DNA of 46,316 bases, from assembly GCF_014639255.1 (NCBI RefSeq), contig NZ_BMFV01000037.1:1-46316 (forward strand). Direction: 5' to 3'. The DNA comes from Pullulanibacillus pueri (GTDB taxonomy: Bacteria > Bacillota > Bacilli > Bacillales > Sporolactobacillaceae). Numbering within the stretch: the stretch's first letter is position 1; each line of letters starts with the position of its first letter. Below the pieces are notes generated by a model that had not been told where the DNA came from, did not search any database, and saw only the letters and a program-made list of their open reading frames with translations. Of the stretch, positions 32,977 to 41,248 are shown piece by piece. The position numbers were made by a program, and so were the translations under genes.

Positions 32977-33007
32977 AAATCAAATTCATATTGGAGGTCG
33001 ATTAAGC

Positions 33008-33850
33008 ATGAGAATTAGTCTAAGCATGTGGAGTCTTCATAAAGCTTGGTACAATCATCAAATAGAAATTTGTGACTTTCTTGATTTCGCATCTTCCTCT
33101 GGAGCAAAAGGGGTCGAACTTCTCAGCGTTTTTTGGAAGGATATTGCTCAGGAACTCCCTTTGGTGGATCAGGCATTGAGGAAAAATGGTTTAAAAGTCT
33201 CAAGTTACGCAGCGAGCAATAATTTTGTTCATAGAGATAGTGAGGAACGAGAAAAACAATTAATGGAGGTTAAGGATGCTATTGACTTAGCCCAACATTT
33301 TGAAACAAATATTGTCCGTGTTTTTTCAGGACACATAACGGAGCCCTCAATCACATATGAAGAAGGACTTCAATACGTTATTGAGGGCTTATCACGGGCA
33401 GCTTCCTATGCCGAGAACAAAGGAATCCTACTTTGTATTGAGAACCACGGTCTCTTTGCTGGGAAAAGTAATCAAATGAGGGAAATTATTCAACAAGTTG
33501 GCTCACCAAATGTGCGAAGCACTTTTGATACAGGAAATTTTTTACTTGTTGGTCAAAACCCTACTGATGCTGTTGTTGATATGAGTGATTTAATTAGTCA
33601 TGTCCATATTAAAGATTTCCAACAAGTAACACATCATGAAGATGCTTTGAAGTCTACAAATGGTAACCTTTATCTCGGGAAAATTGCTGGTGCTGGAGAG
33701 ATTGATCTCCCATTTATCTTAGAAACACTAATGAAAATACACTATGATGGCTGGCTTGTCGTTGAATTTGAAGGTACTGAAGAAGAAAAAGAAGGATCAA
33801 TAAAATCAATGCATTATTTAAAACACATTCTAGAGCAGAAAATAGTTTAA
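33008..33850 (+). CDS. Sugar phosphate isomerase/epimerase-like TIM-barrel protein
   Basis: 280 residues. Metal-site blocks CIENHGLFAGKS (Glu), RSTFDTGNFLLVG (Asp), SHVHIKDFQQV (His, Asp) and GAGEIDLPFILETLMK then WLVVEFEGTEEE (Glu). The same ordered blocks, down to GNFLL/GNFLC and EFEG, occur in the protein at 24462, so the two are paralogues that may work on related intermediates. Ribosome site GGAGG 10 nt before the ATG. First gene of the divergent operon, about 95 bp ahead of the RpiR regulator gene. Confidence 0.88.
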   Translation: MRISLSMWSLHKAWYNHQIEICDFLDFASSSGAKGVELLSVFWKDIAQELPLVDQALRKNGLKVSSYAASNNFVHRDSEEREKQLMEVKDAIDLAQHFETNIVRVFSGHITEPSITYEEGLQYVIEGLSRAASYAENKGILLCIENHGLFAGKSNQMREIIQQVGSPNVRSTFDTGNFLLVGQNPTDAVVDMSDLISHVHIKDFQQVTHHEDALKSTNGNLYLGKIAGAGEIDLPFILETLMKIHYDGWLVVEFEGTEEEKEGSIKSMHYLKHILEQKIV

Positions 33851-33944
33851 ATCTGGTCCATTCATCGTGTTACATACATCGTATTCTTTGTTGCACTAAA
33901 CCTAGTATGCTAATCTACTAATAATCACAAAAAGGAAAATAAAG

Positions 33945-34790
33945 GTGAAAATGATGAAGAACGAAAACCATTCTGGAAACATTATTGCACTCATAAGAAG
34001 TATTTATCCTTCTTTAACAAAGGCTGAAAAAAAGGTAGCGGATGTTGTTCTTGTAGAGGAAAAAAACATAATTTATAACTCCCTTACAGATTTAGCCGAA
34101 AAATCAAATGTAGGTGATACCTCTGTTTTACGCTTTTGCCGACATATTGGATATAAAGGGTTTCAAGAGTTTAAATTAGCCCTAGCTCAAGAATTAGAGA
34201 CGCCATCCGAGGTTGATTCTTCTGACAGAGTTCCGCTTCAGATCATGAAAAAAAATATTCAAACTCTTGAAGAAACAACCTCGTTGATGAATGAAAATGT
34301 ATTGAATGAAGTTGTGGAACTTTTTCTGTCTGCAAGTAAAATCGTTTTCTTCGGAGTAGGATCCTCCGGTCTTACTGCTGAATTTGCCAATTTTAGATTT
34401 GCTAGAACGGGATTACCAGTAGAAGTTATTACTGATAGTCACCTCGGTATGATCAGAGCAACGCTATTAACTGAAAATGACCTCGCCGTCATTATTTCTG
34501 TTTCAGGAAGTACTGTCGATATTGTGGAAATTGCAAAAAGAGCAAATGAAAGTAGCGCTAAGGTCATATGTATGACAAGTCATATTAAATCGCCCGCAAC
34601 GCGATATGCAGATATTGTTTTACTCAGTGCCTCAAGGGAAACACCAACAGAAGGCAGTGCCTTTTCCTCCGCTATTTCCCAACTTCACGTGTTAGATGTT
34701 TTATTTATTGAGCTCTTAAATAAACTAGGAGATAAAGGTATTGAAATGATTAGGTTAACGGCTAAAGCAACAAGTAGAAAATTATATTAG
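33945..34790 (+). CDS. RpiR/MurR-family transcriptional regulator
   Basis: 281 residues. N-terminal HTH_6 domain (about 15-90: LTKAEKKVADVVLVEE, SLTDLAEKSNVGDTSVLRFCRHIGYKGFQEF) followed by a SIS sugar-phosphate-binding domain (about 125-260: KIVFFGVGSSGLTAEFANF, AVIISVSGSTVDIVEIAKRA, TEGSAFSSAISQLHVLDVLF). Relatives such as MurR and NanR-type proteins sense amino-sugar phosphates, which fits nanE downstream. The GTG at 33945 has AAAAGGA at proper distance; ATG 33951 is possible. It probably controls both divergent operons, releasing or binding DNA on sensing a 6-phosphate. Confidence 0.92.
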   Translation: MKMMKNENHSGNIIALIRSIYPSLTKAEKKVADVVLVEEKNIIYNSLTDLAEKSNVGDTSVLRFCRHIGYKGFQEFKLALAQELETPSEVDSSDRVPLQIMKKNIQTLEETTSLMNENVLNEVVELFLSASKIVFFGVGSSGLTAEFANFRFARTGLPVEVITDSHLGMIRATLLTENDLAVIISVSGSTVDIVEIAKRANESSAKVICMTSHIKSPATRYADIVLLSASRETPTEGSAFSSAISQLHVLDVLFIELLNKLGDKGIEMIRLTAKATSRKLY

Positions 34791-34869
34791 CTCTGTTTTA
34801 ATTTGATGGGTTCATGGTTCTTCAAAAAAAATATAAAGGAAACTATATTTATCTGAGGGAGTTAAAAAT

Positions 34870-35565
34870 ATGATTTTAGAACGTTTAAAAGGTGGTTTAG
34901 TTGTATCTTGCCAAGCCCATTTTGATCACCCATTCAATCGACCATCCTACATCACTGCACTCGCTCAATGTGCTGAACTTGGTGGAGCAGTTGCTATAAG
35001 AGCTAATGGTGTGGATCACATTTCCGCTATAAAAAACGGCACAAACCTCCCCGTTATTGGTATCTACAAGGAGCATCTTTATGATTCTCGCTTTTTTATT
35101 ACCCCTACGCTTGAGCACGCAAAGGCTATAGTTAAGGCTGGGGCTAACATTGTTGCCCTTGAAGCAACCTTTCAAAACCAGCCGAATTCAGATGTCTTGA
35201 GAGAATTAATTAAATCAATAAAAAAGGATTTAAATATCCCCGTTATGGCGGACATTTCAACCTTTGATGAAGGTCTCCGCGCATGGGAAATCGGTGTAGA
35301 TTTAGTGGGGACCACTCTATCGGGTTACACTGATATCAGCAAAAGTCGAAGCACACCTGACTTTGAATTGGTTTCAAGATTATCCGAACAAGGCGTTAGA
35401 ACTGTCTGTGAGGGGCACATTAAATCTCCCAAGCAAGCAAGAAAAGCAATAGATTGTGGGGCCTTCTTTGCTGTTGTTGGTACTGCGATTACAGATCCTT
35501 TAGCCATTACAACCTGGTACCGAGAGGCCCTAACAATGAATAAAGATGGGGAGGTCATTGAATGA
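34870..35565 (+). CDS. nanE: N-acylglucosamine-6-phosphate 2-epimerase (ManNAc-6-P to GlcNAc-6-P)
   Basis: 231-residue TIM-barrel enzyme that inverts C2 of N-acetylmannosamine-6-phosphate. Family blocks present: GGLVVSCQAHFDHPF at the start, AVAIRANGVDHI (Arg44, Asn46), PVIGIYKEHLYDSRFFITPT with Lys67, NIPVMADISTFDEGL, and CEGHIKSPKQA where Glu181 matches the catalytic-site Glu of NanE (usually AEG). NanE normally acts after ManNAc kinase in sialic acid breakdown; here no NanA lyase or NagA/NagB is nearby, so ManNAc may come straight from the imported sugar. Overlaps the kinase gene by 4 bp (ATGA). Confidence 0.93.
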   Translation: MILERLKGGLVVSCQAHFDHPFNRPSYITALAQCAELGGAVAIRANGVDHISAIKNGTNLPVIGIYKEHLYDSRFFITPTLEHAKAIVKAGANIVALEATFQNQPNSDVLRELIKSIKKDLNIPVMADISTFDEGLRAWEIGVDLVGTTLSGYTDISKSRSTPDFELVSRLSEQGVRTVCEGHIKSPKQARKAIDCGAFFAVVGTAITDPLAITTWYREALTMNKDGEVIE

Positions 35566-36470
35566 TGATTGCTTGTGTTGATGCGGGTCAAACCAAAACA
35601 ACCCTTTGCCTACTTAATGAGAATGCCGAAGTCCTTTGTAAAAAGGAGGATTCTCCCATCATTCATCCAGCTAAAGCGGGTGGTTTGAATAGTTTCAGAG
35701 AGATAACTTTATCTCTCTGTGACATGCTTAAAGATGTGAATAAAGATCATGAGCTCTCTATTTGCTTTAGTTTAAGCGGCTATCATGGTGAAAATGATGT
35801 TGTTCCAAATTTAATTAAACAGACCATTAGGGAAAAAGGAATCTTTACAAATAGCCTTCATATTGTTCCCGATTATATTGGAAATTGGTTCGCAGCTACA
35901 AGAGGAAAACCCGGAATTATAATTATTTGTGGCGGTGGGACGGTTGTTTATGGAAAAAATTCAGATGGCGCCTCTTACCGTTTTGGTGGCTGGGGACATC
36001 TATTAGGGGATGAAGGTAGTGGTTATTGGATAGGTATAGAAGCAATAAAAGCTGCATTAAAGGGCAGTGCCAGAGTCACCCGTAAAAAAACATCTCTTGA
36101 AGTCCAATTGAAAAACTTTCTAAATTATAATGATGAATGGGATTTAATTTCATCCATCTATTCCGGGGAAATTTCTGATAAAAAAATTGCTCATATCGTT
36201 CCCATTGTTGAAACCCTTGCTAAAAAAGATGATCCGATTTGTCTTGAAATTTTGAACCAAGCAATCGATCATCTCGTTAACGACTGTTTAGTTGTCATGC
36301 ATAAGATTGGGGAACACCCTTTATATTTAAGTGGCGGTCTCTTTAACTCCAAGTGGATCACTGAAAATCTTAAAAGACGATTTTTACAGAAAAACTTTAA
36401 ACAGTTAGTACAAAGCATCACCATTGATCCTATAACGGGCGCTTACTACATAGCCAAGAATGGTTTATGA
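35562..36470 (+). CDS. BadF/BadG-type ATPase family amino-sugar kinase
   Basis: 302 residues of the actin-like ATPase fold, in the family that includes N-acetylglucosamine kinases. Phosphate-1 loop CVDAGQTKTTLCLLNE (usual form DGGGTKT, so two glycines are replaced by Ala and Gln), phosphate-2 and sugar site IIICGGGTVVYGKN, GGWGHLLGDEGSGYWIGIEA and adenosine loop LYLSGGLF. Overlap with nanE and a GGGGAGG ribosome site inside its end mean tight coupling; the likely job is to phosphorylate ManNAc (or GlcNAc) so NanE can act. Last gene of the operon, convergent with the pentapeptide gene. Confidence 0.85.
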   Translation: MMIACVDAGQTKTTLCLLNENAEVLCKKEDSPIIHPAKAGGLNSFREITLSLCDMLKDVNKDHELSICFSLSGYHGENDVVPNLIKQTIREKGIFTNSLHIVPDYIGNWFAATRGKPGIIIICGGGTVVYGKNSDGASYRFGGWGHLLGDEGSGYWIGIEAIKAALKGSARVTRKKTSLEVQLKNFLNYNDEWDLISSIYSGEISDKKIAHIVPIVETLAKKDDPICLEILNQAIDHLVNDCLVVMHKIGEHPLYLSGGLFNSKWITENLKRRFLQKNFKQLVQSITIDPITGAYYIAKNGL

Positions 36471-36501
36471 CCAATTGAAATTTCTTATTTCCTTACAATT
36501 T

Positions 36502-37158
36502 TTAATCTTCTTCAGAGTCAACCACCAACCCTAATGCTCTAGCAAACCCAATGGCTTGCTCAGATTTGATTAAACAACCTGTTAGTTTTTCTAGGCTCAC
36601 CATTAAACTCTCAAAAGAACAACTTCGAAGATCAACTCCCTCTAAAACAACGCCTGTAAAATTGCACTGATCTATGGAACACTCTTGCAACTTAACCAAT
36701 TGGAACTTTGACTGTCCAAAATCCGCTTGACGTAAAGACGTCCTTTCGAAATTAACGTGTTTAAAATCGGTGTAACCAAAAGTTGCAAAATCACTATAGC
36801 AATGCTCAAAAACAACATGATGTAGGGTTGATTCCGAAAGGTTTATGCCTAATAACTTACAGTCTTTGAATTGTACCCTATGTATAATGGCATCACTGAA
36901 ATCCACATTGGACAAATCGCATTTTTCAAATATCACATCCACACATTCAATAAAACGAAACGAAACATCAATAAAGGTCACATTTTGAAAAATAACTTGT
37001 TCAAAACAAAGCTTTTCAATGTCCTTTTCAAAAATTTCACAGTCAGAAATCAAACCAATATTAAAATAACGGGCTTCATCAAGCGCCTCAGGAAATATCA
37101 ATGGTTCTAATCCACTAGGTATTCTTGGAGTATTATTTATAGCTGTTTTTTTAACCAT
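36502..37158 (-). CDS. Pentapeptide-repeat protein
   Basis: 218 residues. From about residue 50 to 190 nearly every fifth position is Phe or Leu in the A(D/N)LXX-like pattern (for example VIFQNVTFIDVSF, VIFEKCDLSNVDFSDAIIH, VNFERTSLRQADFGQSKF, CNFTGVVLEGVDLRSCSF), giving a right-handed quadrilateral beta helix of about seven coils. Some members mimic DNA and protect gyrase (Qnr, MfpA), but most have no known job and this one lacks the Qnr loops, so I leave it as unknown. It follows the TPR gene by 44 bp, same strand. Confidence 0.85.
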   Translation of the reverse strand: MVKKTAINNTPRIPSGLEPLIFPEALDEARYFNIGLISDCEIFEKDIEKLCFEQVIFQNVTFIDVSFRFIECVDVIFEKCDLSNVDFSDAIIHRVQFKDCKLLGINLSESTLHHVVFEHCYSDFATFGYTDFKHVNFERTSLRQADFGQSKFQLVKLQECSIDQCNFTGVVLEGVDLRSCSFESLMVSLEKLTGCLIKSEQAIGFARALGLVVDSEED

Positions 37159-37202
37159 TATGACATCCTCTATTTAACAGTTTTATTTAATTGATGTTCA
37201 CT

Positions 37203-37535
37203 TTACCGCAGTTTTAGAGCATCCATTTGTTCACATCGTTCGATGATTTTATTGAATCTCCGATCACCCTGTAATGAATATAAATCCGCTGACTTTTTTA
37301 AAAGGTCGGGATGCCACCATACCCCATTATCCACTGCTTCTTCCAAAACTTGAACGGCTTCCGACTTTTGACCTAATGAAGCTAGTACACATGCTTTCCA
37401 GAAGACCATTTGATCTACTTTCTCAGCAAATTCACTTTCCTTTTCATTTAATAATTGTTGAACGGCCTTATATTTCCCTTCAATTGTAAAATCAATGATC
37501 TGTTGTTGAAGATCAATAAATGACTGATGAGACAC
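37203..37535 (-). CDS. Small TPR-like protein
   Basis: 110 residues from a GTG at 37535, chosen because GAGAGGAG lies 9-10 nt upstream; a longer reading (ATG 37613) lacks a ribosome site and its extra residues look non-coding. Two tetratricopeptide-like helix pairs: FWKACVLASLGQKSEAVQVLEEA and WWHPDLLKKSADLYSLQGD, with RFNKIIERCEQMDAL. The same N-terminal TPR unit precedes alpha/beta hydrolase domains in some esterases, so this could be a stand-alone or truncated version. Co-transcribed with the pentapeptide gene. Confidence 0.65.
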   Translation of the reverse strand: MSHQSFIDLQQQIIDFTIEGKYKAVQQLLNEKESEFAEKVDQMVFWKACVLASLGQKSEAVQVLEEAVDNGVWWHPDLLKKSADLYSLQGDRRFNKIIERCEQMDALKLR

Positions 37536-37734
37536 ATGGATTCTCCTCTCTCCCATGATTTTTTGAAACTTTATATCGCAAACACATTCCGACCAGGGAA
37601 GTCTCCTATTCATTTGGTGGCGTTTTCAAAAGTAAATTAGTAATAGTTTATCACAAAAAGCCTCCAAGGATTATAATTTTTTAAATTTATAATGTATTCT
37701 AATAGTATACATTATGCCAAGCCTTTGCGACAAA

Positions 37735-37768
37735 TAAATAAAAGTCCCCTCATTTTAATGATGGGGAC
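37735..37768 (-). terminator. Terminator of the ProC/ComER-like gene
   Basis: Minus strand: GTCCCC / GGGGAC with inner ATCATTAAAATGA pairing, followed by TTTTATTTATTTG. It lies 9 nt after the stop codon. Confidence 0.85.
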
Positions 37769-37776
37769 GGATAGAT

Positions 37777-38595
37777 CTACTGCTTTTCAACTTCTAACTT
37801 GAACGCTTGGTATTTCCCTAATGTCTTGTCAACAAGCTCACCAAAGGCATTAGGTAAATGACGGTGCAAGATATTGACCCCTTCTTCACTAATTCCGCCT
37901 TTCGTCGCGACACGATCAATAGTTTCTGCAAACGTCATATGCGTTTCTTTTAGCAATTTTCCTGTTCCAATCATAGACTCAAGCAACATGATAAAAGCAT
38001 CTGATTCTGATAAGCCACTACGATCCACTGTTGCCTGAATAAATTCCTGTAGGATTGCTGCTATATAGGCTGGAGAGGAACCCGTCAAGTTGGTTGCCGC
38101 TTCCATATCCTCTTCCCGAATGACTTTTACAGTTGAAAACGATGCTAAGCATTGTTCAAGAAAGGCTTTTTCCTCTGGAATGACATTATCATCATGAGCG
38201 AGCAGAGCAACCCCTGAATCCACCTCAAACAAGAGTGAGGGCATTAATTTCGAAACCTGCACATCTGCAAGCGCTCTAAGTTGATCAAGTGTGATCCCTG
38301 CTGCAATCGAAATAAGATGCTTTGAAGGGTTCAGTTCAGAGGCAATCTCCTTCACCACCTCTTTAACATCAAAAGGCTCTAAACAAATAAAAATAAGATC
38401 ACACGATCGTGCCAAATCCTGAGCTGATTCTGCTAACACGATACCTGGAAAGCCCTTCTTAAATTGCAAGACTCCCTCATGTCGGGATCTTGAAAACACC
38501 ACGACGTTTTCTTCAGCAACCACTTGATGTTTAAGCACTTTTGCTGCCAACATTGAAGACATACTTCCATAACCGATAAAACCTACTTTACTCAT
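37777..38595 (-). CDS. Pyrroline-5-carboxylate reductase family protein (ProC/ComER-like)
   Basis: 272 residues from ATG 38595, which follows GGAGGAAATCGAA; the reading can be extended 17 codons but without a ribosome site. N-terminal NADP fold KVGFIGYGSMSSMLAAKVLK, then LIFICLEPFDVKEVVKEI and the C-terminal dimer domain with the P5CR signature NLTGSSPAYIAAILQEFIQA. Active ProC enzymes read DALTAVSGSGPAY there, so the match is partial. B. subtilis ComER (273 residues) is a similarly diverged relative. Either a proline-biosynthesis reductase or a ComER-like regulator-type protein; sequence alone does not settle it. Confidence 0.8.
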   Translation of the reverse strand: MSKVGFIGYGSMSSMLAAKVLKHQVVAEENVVVFSRSRHEGVLQFKKGFPGIVLAESAQDLARSCDLIFICLEPFDVKEVVKEIASELNPSKHLISIAAGITLDQLRALADVQVSKLMPSLLFEVDSGVALLAHDDNVIPEEKAFLEQCLASFSTVKVIREEDMEAATNLTGSSPAYIAAILQEFIQATVDRSGLSESDAFIMLLESMIGTGKLLKETHMTFAETIDRVATKGGISEEGVNILHRHLPNAFGELVDKTLGKYQAFKLEVEKQ

Positions 38596-38646
38596 TTCGA
38601 TTTCCTCCATAATTAATGAATTTATGCTATGTATCAAAATATACAT

Positions 38647-38962
38647 TTCACTTTTTTTATTTTCAGTTACAAATTCTGTTCCTTTATTTGAGGTGTCATC
38701 AAACTATCTGAGCCCCCCTTATTATTAAGATTATTTACTAAGATTATCAGATATAGATACTTTTTTCGACCCTTAGACATTTTTCAATGCATTGACTAGA
38801 ATATGTCCTATGACATTTCAAACAAAAGAAATAAATGGCTCTATTCACTTAAGGATATACTTATTTAGCGAATTTGAAAGGATAAAATTCTCTCTATAAA
38901 AAAAGACATTAAAAAAATCATGATAACCTTAAAATAGTTAATACTACTGATGAGGTGATCAC
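38647..38962. other. Intergenic region, no gene seen
   Basis: AT-rich DNA between the divergent ProC/ComER-like and DUF3231 genes. I see no open frame with a ribosome site, and no promoter I would rank above background. The ribosome site GAGGTGATC of the DUF3231 gene is at its right end. Confidence 0.5.
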
Positions 38963-39967
38963 ATGGAAGAAAATAAAATAAAACTTACATCTTCTGAGAT
39001 AGGAACATTATGGGGAGAATACATTAATGGAACGATGACTGACACGGTAAATAAATATATGGTTTCAATAATTGAGGATGAAGAAATAAAAGCGGTTTTC
39101 GAGGAGGCGATCATGCTCTTCGCCAAACAAAAAGAGCAGATTGAATTCTTCATAGAAAAAGAAGGCTTTCCAATTCCCGTCGGATTTACTGATTCAGATA
39201 TCAACAAAAAAACAAGTAGATTATTTTCTGATATCTTTTGTTTGAATTATTTACATATAATGACACTTCATGGGTTATTAGGGCATACTAATGCGTTATC
39301 TGTCTCAGTAAGAAAAGACCTCCGCGATTTTTATGATGCCAGTGATAATGACGCCAAAAAAATGTATCATGAAACAATTGATCTTTTACTAAAAAAAGGT
39401 AAATTTCAACGCGATCCCTTTATTTATCCCGAGGCAAACCCTCAATTTATATCTGACGAGGATTTTATAGATGGTTTTTTTGGCAAAGGAAGACGCTTAT
39501 CTGCACCAGAAATAATGAGTCTCTCATTCAATTTAAAGAAAAATATTATGTCCAAAACCCTCTCAATTGGATTTAGTCAAGTGGCTCAGTCTAAAGAGGT
39601 TAGAAAGTTTTTAATGGAAACAGAGAAAACAGCTGATGAGCAGATTCAATCGTTTGCAAAACTTATGCATAAAGATAACTTGCCAGTTCCTACATCATGG
39701 GAAACAGAAGTCACAACCTCAAGAGATTCTCCTTTTTCGGATAAATTAATAATGTACCACATGGGATTTTTGTTTCAAGTTTCCCAAGTGTTTCATGGGG
39801 CTGGACTAGCATCTGCTATGCGAACAGATCTTGTGGCTTCGTATGAAAAGGTTATTCTCAAAAATCTAATGGTGACTAAAAATTGGTTTGATATTATGGT
39901 GAAAAATAATTGGTTAGAACAACCCCCTCTGGCTCCCAATAGAAAGGAAATTTCCAAACAACAGTGA
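38963..39967 (+). CDS. DUF3231 family protein
   Basis: 334 residues made of two related helical halves (about 10-165 and 185-325), each a four-helix, ferritin-like bundle as in DUF3231: LTSSEIGTLWGEYINGTMT with FAKQKEQIEFFIEKEGFPIPVGF-type ending in the first (GFPIPVGF), and LSAPEIMSLSFNLKKNIMS with LPVPTSWETEVTTSRDSPFSDKL in the second (LPVPTSWE). The family occurs in spore-forming Bacillales and some members are linked to spore coats or general stress; the role is not established. Ribosome site GAGGTGATCAC. Followed 25 bp later by the TM2-like gene. Confidence 0.85.
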   Translation: MEENKIKLTSSEIGTLWGEYINGTMTDTVNKYMVSIIEDEEIKAVFEEAIMLFAKQKEQIEFFIEKEGFPIPVGFTDSDINKKTSRLFSDIFCLNYLHIMTLHGLLGHTNALSVSVRKDLRDFYDASDNDAKKMYHETIDLLLKKGKFQRDPFIYPEANPQFISDEDFIDGFFGKGRRLSAPEIMSLSFNLKKNIMSKTLSIGFSQVAQSKEVRKFLMETEKTADEQIQSFAKLMHKDNLPVPTSWETEVTTSRDSPFSDKLIMYHMGFLFQVSQVFHGAGLASAMRTDLVASYEKVILKNLMVTKNWFDIMVKNNWLEQPPLAPNRKEISKQQ

Positions 39968-39992
39968 CTGCTCTATGCGAGGGTATATTCAA

Positions 39993-40448
39993 GTGAATAA
40001 GTATTTTATAGAAAGATTAATGTGGAGTATTGCTCTACCAGGACTTGGGCAATATTTAAACAAAAAATATATTAAAGGTACTGTCTTTTTGACTCTCGAA
40101 TTTCTAATTAATATAAAATCACATTTTAATCTGATTATTCTTCAAAGTTTTCATGGAGAAATCAGTAATGCTATACATCTAACTAATTATCAATGGTTAA
40201 TGTTTTATCCGTGTGTATACTTTTTTTCTATATGGGATGCAGTAAAGGATTCAGGTGGAGGAAAAAATCCATATGCCTTTCTTCCATATGTTTGTAGTGG
40301 ATATTTGGTGACCTTAGGGCTGATTTTTTCCGAGAAATGGACATTATTCGGCATATTGTTGGGCCCTGTTTTTCTCCCCATTTCGCTTGTCTTACCTGGA
40401 ATTGTTATTGGGTGGGCTATTAAACAATTCCTAAATAGGATTGCTTAA
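39993..40448 (+). CDS. TM2-like small membrane protein
   Basis: 151 residues from GTG 39993, which has GAGGG at about 10 nt; an ATG at 39975 has no ribosome site. The opening WSIALPGLGQYLNKKYIKGTVFLTLEFL is the TM2-type pattern (PGLGQ-x-YxKGxxFL). Four membrane segments overall, with YPCVYFFSIWDAVKDSGGG and LPGIVIGWAIKQFLNRIA near the end. Such proteins have no clear function. It is probably co-transcribed with DUF3231, and its stop codon lies inside the following terminator stem. Confidence 0.75.
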   Translation: MNKYFIERLMWSIALPGLGQYLNKKYIKGTVFLTLEFLINIKSHFNLIILQSFHGEISNAIHLTNYQWLMFYPCVYFFSIWDAVKDSGGGKNPYAFLPYVCSGYLVTLGLIFSEKWTLFGILLGPVFLPISLVLPGIVIGWAIKQFLNRIA

Positions 40449-40483
40449 CAAAACCATCTCATGTCGGGATGGTTTTGTTAAGC
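40443..40483. terminator. Strong bidirectional terminator
   Basis: Perfect 16-bp inverted repeat GCTTAACAAAACCATC / GATGGTTTTGTTAAGC with a 9-nt loop, overlapping the stop codon of the TM2-like gene and lying 20 bp before the stop of the convergent YdcF-like gene. Confidence 0.85.
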
Positions 40484-40503
40484 CGCTCCCATCATAGTAA
40501 AAG

Positions 40504-41103
40504 TTATACCTCATCATCAACAATCACGCCTTGTTGGACATACTGGATAAGTTTTTTCGCTTCAGTTTCGACTCGTTTGTAACCCTTTGGCGTCAAAAAC
40601 CAATGGGCTTCTTGTGTCAGTTGATCATCAACCGGACAAAGGGAAAACTCAATCCAATCTGGCATATAGGTTTTCAAAGTGAGATAGGCTCTCTTTATAT
40701 GATACCTTGTAGTAACCACAAGCAGTCTTTTAATATGATGAAGGTTAAATGCACGATCCAAAACTAATAAAGAAGCAAGGACATTTTCTTTTGTGTGTTT
40801 CGAAAGCGTCTCAATCAATATATCCTTTTCTGGTATACCTAATTCTAAAGCACGTTCCTTTAAACATATGGCTTCTGGGTGCGCATTTCCTTTCCATGTG
40901 ACACCACCGGAAAAAAGCAGTTTCCCTGCCCGACCATGTTGATACAGTTCTATCGCTTTAGGGAGTCTATATTTGTGGGCTAAACTACTCCCAAAGACCA
41001 TAATGCAGTCTCCGTTTTTCTGATCATCCTCTAATCCATTAAATATCAATTGTGTGATCTGTTCCTGAGTTAAATGCTCAGGCTCAAGTTGTGATATTTT
41101 CAT
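40504..41103 (-). CDS. YdcF-like (ElyC/SanA/DUF218) protein
   Basis: 199 residues, no signal peptide or membrane segment. DUF218 fold blocks: DCIMVFGSSLAHKYRLPKAIELY, GKLLFSGGVTWKGN, EAICLKERALELGIPEKDIL, SKHTKENVLASLLVL, LLVVTTRYHIKRAYLTLKTY. E. coli YdcF binds S-adenosylmethionine and the ElyC/SanA members act in envelope maintenance; the soluble cytoplasmic form here is closest to YdcF. Single gene with a downstream bidirectional terminator. Confidence 0.85.
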   Translation of the reverse strand: MKISQLEPEHLTQEQITQLIFNGLEDDQKNGDCIMVFGSSLAHKYRLPKAIELYQHGRAGKLLFSGGVTWKGNAHPEAICLKERALELGIPEKDILIETLSKHTKENVLASLLVLDRAFNLHHIKRLLVVTTRYHIKRAYLTLKTYMPDWIEFSLCPVDDQLTQEAHWFLTPKGYKRVETEAKKLIQYVQQGVIVDDEV

Positions 41104-41248
41104 AGGGTAGCCTCTCTTCAGATCGTCAACAAAATCATTTTAACAGCAGGTAAGTCAGCTCTACATTTTTTACACTATGTAAACACTCGGGTGTCACTCG
41201 TTTCCTATTCCCAACGATAAGCATAGTCCATTAACCAGGACATAGCTC

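Noticed and set aside
40531..40767. Plus-strand 78-codon frame inside the YdcF-like gene
   Set aside because: Antisense shadow of a well-supported gene, without a ribosome site.
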